Source: Paenibacillus pectinilyticus (lineage in GTDB: Bacteria > Bacillota > Bacilli > Paenibacillales > NBRC-103111). Taken from it: DNA of 64,000 bases. Both the position numbers and the translations under genes were made by a program. Below, piece after piece: positions 60,751-64,000 of this stretch. The DNA lies in contig NZ_LYPC01000012.1 of assembly GCF_001700435.1 (NCBI RefSeq), positions 186,001 to 250,000 of the forward strand, given 5' to 3'. Under the pieces are notes generated by a model, which was given only the letters and a program-made list of their open reading frames with translations, did not search any database and was not told the origin of the DNA. Positions within the stretch are counted from its first letter, which is position 1, and every line of letters begins with the position of its first letter.

Positions 60751-61338
60751 ATGAATACAACAGCGACGGGAGTAGCCGACATGATAAAGAAATACAGCTT
60801 TGCTCTAGACACGTTTAAAAACATACAAGAACTTATTCGCTTCGTTGATCAAAAGTCTTCGGCTGTTCTTGTAATTTACGGATTCATACTATCCGCGTTT
60901 ATTGCTACTACGAACAAACTGGACTTTATCAATCCCTTCAGTCTAACTTTCACTAAAGGGATGATTTCCTTACTTGCATTCGTAGTTGGGCTCAGCACTC
61001 TGGCTCTCTTACTCTATAAAATTTACATTATTATCAACAAAATTTTACGGCCACGTTTAGCTAATAACTATCTTCCAAACAAACATTCCATTTTTTATTT
61101 TGAGCACATTTACAAAATGGGGAAAGACAGCTATCTTGAAGAATTCCAAAATATGAATGAGGATGATTTCGAAAAGGAAGTAGCAGCACAGGTATTTGAA
61201 GTCTCCGGAATCATGGTGAAAAAAACGGCGTACCTAAACAAAGTTATGACACACTTGTTTTATTCAATTGCATTGCTGTTATGTTTTATCTTTTTGATGC
61301 AATTTCTATCTACGATTGGGGGACCAAGATGGGTTTGA
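60751..61338 (+). CDS. Membrane effector, Pycsar/DUF5706 type
   Basis: The 195-aa protein has helix 1 (about 37-53, SSAVLVIYGFILSAFIA), helix 2 (about 70-96, MISLLAFVVGLSTLALLLYK) and helix 3 (about 169-187, LFYSIALLLCFIFLMQFL). The IRFVDQKSSAVL start and YFEHIYKMGKDSYLEEF soluble segment fit the Pycsar effector/DUF5706 family. Such effectors sense a cyclic nucleotide made by a paired cyclase and damage the membrane of phage-infected cells. ATG 60751 follows GAGGTG. Its last 10 bases overlap the cyclase gene, so the two are co-translated. Confidence 0.75.
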   Translation: MNTTATGVADMIKKYSFALDTFKNIQELIRFVDQKSSAVLVIYGFILSAFIATTNKLDFINPFSLTFTKGMISLLAFVVGLSTLALLLYKIYIIINKILRPRLANNYLPNKHSIFYFEHIYKMGKDSYLEEFQNMNEDDFEKEVAAQVFEVSGIMVKKTAYLNKVMTHLFYSIALLLCFIFLMQFLSTIGGPRWV

Positions 61339-62054
61339 GAAATGATATTGAACAAAAAGTGAAGGCAATTATGGATACTGAATTTATGGTAACAGATGTA
61401 GACTATGTACCCGATATTAATGACAGCAGATTAACTTTTGGAAACACAGGTTTACGCTTTGAAGCGACTGTTTTGTTCATTGATATGCGCGGATCCACGA
61501 AAATTCTAAACAAACATAACCGGCGAACTGTCGCAAAAATCCACATGGCATACCTGCATACCGTTGCTAAAATTTCAAAAGACCACGGTGGTGAAGTTAG
61601 ATCATACAACGGAGACAGCATGTTAGTATTTTTCCAAGGAACAACGAATGCATCTATCAGTAGTGCAATACAAGCAGCGATGAAAATGAAATTCATGATT
61701 GCCGATAGTCGAGGTGGAATTAATCAATACCTTGCTAAATATTCTGCAATTGATTTTGGCATCGGAATCGATGATAGTAAAATCCTCTGTACGAAAGTAG
61801 GTATTTCCGGCGAGAATAATAGAGATGTCTTTTGGGTTAGTAATGCAGTCAATAAGGCTGTAGTACTGAGCGATAATGCAAAATCTCCAAACCATATTAA
61901 TATTTCAAAATATGTTTATAACAGTCTAACGGATAATGTGAAATATCACGATCCAAAAGGAAAGAGACTTAACATGTGGACTGAGAAGACTTTTAAATAC
62001 AACGATGTAGATGAAAAATACTATTCAACTAACTTTCAATGGATAGTAAATTAA
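61329..62054 (+). CDS. Class III nucleotidyl cyclase of a Pycsar-like pair
   Basis: The 241-aa soluble protein is a stand-alone class III cyclase domain. The metal Asp residues are D52 in LFIDMRGSTKIL and D96 in GGEVRSYNGDSMLVFF, 44 apart as usual. DFGIGIDDSKILCTKVGISG and FWVSNAVNKAVVLSD complete the fold. Pycsar cyclases make cCMP or cUMP after phage infection; the base specificity here cannot be read by eye, so cAMP or cGMP remain possible. ATG 61329 follows GGGGGA and lies inside the effector gene. Overlap with a DUF5706 effector is the main argument for defence. Confidence 0.75.
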   Translation: MGLRNDIEQKVKAIMDTEFMVTDVDYVPDINDSRLTFGNTGLRFEATVLFIDMRGSTKILNKHNRRTVAKIHMAYLHTVAKISKDHGGEVRSYNGDSMLVFFQGTTNASISSAIQAAMKMKFMIADSRGGINQYLAKYSAIDFGIGIDDSKILCTKVGISGENNRDVFWVSNAVNKAVVLSDNAKSPNHINISKYVYNSLTDNVKYHDPKGKRLNMWTEKTFKYNDVDEKYYSTNFQWIVN

Positions 62055-62116
62055 CATTTTTAGTTTTGTGGAGTATTGCTTAAATGGAAGCCAAACGTAG
62101 CAACAGTACCTTATAA

Positions 62117-62239
62117 AATAAGGGGCTAACTGGAAGGCAAGCTATATTAGTGCTTATCACTGTCTGCGGAACGACTATGTTCGTGGGAGTAGTTGTATGA
62201 GTGTTGGCTGGCGTCGTAAAGGTATTTAGAAAGAATTAA
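62117..62239 (+). pseudogene. Possible remnant of a small membrane protein gene
   Basis: One frame reads GLTGRQAILVLITVCGTTMF and VGVVV, then TGA at 62198, then VLAGVVKVFRKN and TAA. Joining both sides of the TGA gives a plausible one-helix protein of about 40 residues with a basic end. No start codon or RBS is present. The rest of 62055-62527 holds no gene I can support. Confidence 0.25.
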
Positions 62240-62527
62240 TTACAAGCACCAACAGCAGGCTGTATTCGCTTTATAGGCGTTCCTAGGAGCCTTTCGGGAG
62301 GAAATCTCAAAGAGCGTGCAGAGGGCTCTCCTTATGGAAGATATTATTGGTATTCAGTTATTTTCGAAATAATCAATGCTAAAGATTTCTCTAGAGAAGT
62401 ATAGACTTTGCTCATGGTTGAAATTGTAAAGGTTAATTTAACAACGAGGATATCTCGTTAGACTAATCAATAGAATTGCAAAATCTCTTATATCTTGTTA
62501 CATTGGATTGTGAATGGGGGGAGTCCT

Positions 62528-63178
62528 TTGATCTTTGATGTAAAACATGAAGAAAGTAAAACCAAACAAAATCAAAGAAATAACATACTAAATCAAGCTT
62601 TTAAATTATTCATTGAGAAGGGAATTCAAAATGTAACTCTGCAGGAAATTGCGGATGCGTGCGCTATTCAGCGCCGTACATTGTACTTTTATTACAATAA
62701 TAAAGAAGATGTGGCGCTTGAGTTAGTTAAAAACGTTATTTTGGAGTTTAAAAAAGTCTCCGTAGTTTCAAATATTCCGGATTACATAAACACTGGTTAT
62801 GCTCGCATCGAATATATGCTATATACTTATTTGGATTACTTGCTAAAGAATGAAGATGTTGTTCTATTCACGGTTCAAGCGGATTATTTTTTTCACAAAA
62901 CTTATGGAAGTGCAAATGCCGATAATGCTTTTATCTCCATTTATGAAGGGCAAGAGCAAATATTTCAGAATGAATTGCAACGCGGAATTAAAGACGGCAG
63001 CATCAAACAACAATATGCTCATAATATCGAGGAAGTCTTCTTTGTTTCCAGTTCAGCTGTAATGGCTCTTGCACAACGATTATTATTCCGAGAAGAAATT
63101 ATTAAAATGGAAGCAGGATACGACAGAAAAAGCGTGTCACTGCTCGTTGAGGTGATTTTAAGCGGCTTAAAGGCATGA
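62528..63178 (+). CDS. TetR-family transcriptional regulator
   Basis: The 216-aa regulator has an N-terminal TetR HTH (ILNQAFKLFIEKGIQNVTLQ, EIADACAIQRRTLYFYYNNK) and a helical ligand-binding domain. TTG 62528 follows GGGGGGAG; the frame continues upstream to 62495 without an RBS. It lies just before a long inverted repeat and a GH20 gene, and probably represses that gene and responds to an amino-sugar-related ligand. Confidence 0.8.
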   Translation: MIFDVKHEESKTKQNQRNNILNQAFKLFIEKGIQNVTLQEIADACAIQRRTLYFYYNNKEDVALELVKNVILEFKKVSVVSNIPDYINTGYARIEYMLYTYLDYLLKNEDVVLFTVQADYFFHKTYGSANADNAFISIYEGQEQIFQNELQRGIKDGSIKQQYAHNIEEVFFVSSSAVMALAQRLLFREEIIKMEAGYDRKSVSLLVEVILSGLKA

Positions 63179-63211
63179 TCTTCTACGTATCCGTTCGTGG
63201 TGAATGGATTT

Positions 63212-63258
63212 TTTTATCAACATTTATTTCACTTAATGTGAAATAAATGTTGATAAAA
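63212..63258. promoter_or_regulatory. Perfect 21-bp inverted repeat, probable TetR operator
   Basis: Arms 63212-63232 and 63238-63258 are exact reverse complements around TTAAT. The centre, ATTTCACTTAATGTGAAAT, has the size of a TetR-family operator. The right arm covers the -35 box of the GH20 promoter. It could also act as a weak AT-rich terminator for the TetR gene. Confidence 0.65.
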
Positions 63259-63278
63259 TACTCATTATGAGATATTAT
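63250..63278 (+). promoter_or_regulatory. Promoter of the GH20 gene
   Basis: TTGATA at 63250-63255 and TATTAT at 63273-63278 are 17 nt apart. The -35 lies within the inverted repeat, so binding there would block RNA polymerase. Confidence 0.6.
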
Positions 63279-63307
63279 TCGTTTATATCATATAAGGGGG
63301 CACACCA

Positions 63308-64000
63308 ATGCTAATCATTCCAAAAATAAATGGCAGCTTTTTAAAGAGGGAACACTATTTTACGCTACAAGACCAACTTGACATTCACATCGGATCTTTC
63401 AATCCGTCGATTGTGGACGTATTCGTAAAAAGAATGAGTCAAGAATGTCAGATTCAAGTGAATGTAAGCGCAAACAAAAATGCTGTTATTAAACTTATTA
63501 AGAATATAGATACCGAAAATGAAGCATATGTTGTGGAAATCGAGCAGAATGAGATTCGTTTATATGCTCTTGATGATGCAGGTATGACTTGGGCACTGAC
63601 TTCGATGTATCAAATGATCGTTGAAGCGCAGAAAGAAAATGATGGCAAGCTCGATTGTATATGTTTCCAAGATTATCCAAACTATAGGCACAGAGGATTA
63701 TTAGTCGATGTTGCACGTCATTTCTTCCATGTTGAAGAAATGAAGAAAATTATTGAAGAGATGTCTTTATATAAATTAAACGTGCTGCACTGGCATTTAA
63801 CAGACGACCAAGCTTGGCGAATTGAAAGCAAAATTTTTCCGAAACTGAATGAAGTCAGTCCTTCCGGAAATTACTATACCCAAGAGCAAATAAAAGAGAT
63901 CGTATCCTTTGCGGCTAGTAGAGCTGTAGAAGTTGTCCCTGAAATTGATATGCCTGGACATGCATCAGCGGCTATTGCTGCTTTCCCAGAATTGAGTTGT
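63308..64000 (+). CDS. GH20 beta-N-acetylhexosaminidase, 5' part
   Basis: The first 231 codons run off the window edge. AAGGGGG precedes ATG 63308. After an N-terminal alpha/beta domain come the GH20 barrel motifs YRHRGLLVDVARHFF, LHWHLTDDQAWRIES and VPEIDMPGHASAAI. The catalytic Asp-Glu pair lies beyond the edge. No signal peptide is seen, so it likely acts inside the cell on imported GlcNAc- or GalNAc-containing oligosaccharides. It is probably controlled by the upstream TetR protein. Confidence 0.85.
   Translation, partial: MLIIPKINGSFLKREHYFTLQDQLDIHIGSFNPSIVDVFVKRMSQECQIQVNVSANKNAVIKLIKNIDTENEAYVVEIEQNEIRLYALDDAGMTWALTSMYQMIVEAQKENDGKLDCICFQDYPNYRHRGLLVDVARHFFHVEEMKKIIEEMSLYKLNVLHWHLTDDQAWRIESKIFPKLNEVSPSGNYYTQEQIKEIVSFAASRAVEVVPEIDMPGHASAAIAAFPELSC

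Noticed and set aside
60751..62054. CBASS system
   Set aside because: The synthase is a class III cyclase fold (FIDMRGST, GDSM), not a CD-NTase nucleotidyltransferase.

Overview
The window looks like a chromosomal segment of a Paenibacillus-type spore-forming Firmicute. The evidence is the content: S-layer homology (SLH) proteins, stalk-domain (copper amine oxidase N-terminal-like) lipoproteins, a gerP coat operon, a GerA/B/C-type germinant receptor, an NfeD/flotillin pair, a likely bacillithiol-linked YfiT protein, and an 8-oxoguanine-type purine riboswitch. Shine-Dalgarno sequences are strong, and TTG and GTG starts are common. No tRNA, rRNA or CRISPR array was seen.

Layout of the ordinary chromosome (1-50.39 kb). 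0.16-1.7 kb: promoter, variant purine riboswitch, intrinsic terminator and an 8-oxoguanine deaminase-like amidohydrolase. 1.8-5.6 kb: two paralogous stalk-domain lipoproteins around a His/Gly-rich small protein. 5.7-10.7 kb: an O-antigen-ligase-like polymerase and a large SLH protein. 10.8-12.8 kb: NfeD and flotillin, then a 113-bp hairpin repeat array. 13.4-17.7 kb: an HD-GYP phosphodiesterase, a lone assimilatory nitrate reductase-type molybdoenzyme and a YfiT/DinB protein. 17.8-18.45 kb: a 51-bp array followed by a 52-bp array. 18.5-29.7 kb: an ECF sigma/anti-sigma pair, an SLH protein, free methionine sulfoxide reductase, small regulators, a tautomerase/CMD pair divergent from a LysR gene, thiamine pyrophosphokinase, a response regulator and a diguanylate cyclase. 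29.8-32.5 kb: an SLH-anchored GH18 enzyme, then the same two repeat families in reverse order. 32.5-43.3 kb: gerPABCDE, a divergent Hsp20/GerT-like gene, an NlpC/P60 enzyme, a two-component system, a PIG-L deacetylase and the ger receptor operon. 43.4-49.5 kb: a DRE-TIM aldolase, an inositol monophosphatase-like enzyme, a lipoprotein, a cystine-type symporter and a 52-aa membrane protein.

The accessory region starts abruptly at about 50,388, inside a GC-rich HI0933-family flavoprotein gene of which only the 3' part remains. From there to about 62.5 kb the DNA is AT-rich. It carries three consecutive tyrosine recombinases plus a coiled-coil TnpC-like gene (Tn554/RIT-like), a complete but divergent second copy of the interrupted flavoprotein gene, an XRE regulator divergent from a DGQHR/DndB-like gene, and a truncated, frameshifted aldose-epimerase pseudogene. 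Next comes a two-gene cassette with an effector of the Pycsar/DUF5706 type (three membrane segments) overlapping a class III nucleotide cyclase. This is most simply read as a Pycsar-like anti-phage system.

The window closes with a TetR regulator, a long perfect inverted repeat overlapping a promoter, and the 5' part of a GH20 beta-N-acetylhexosaminidase. The items most worth a second look are the riboswitch at 228-332, the recombinase element with its replacement gene copy, the Pycsar-like pair, and the paired 51/52-bp repeat families. All identifications come from reading motifs and gene order. No database search was run.
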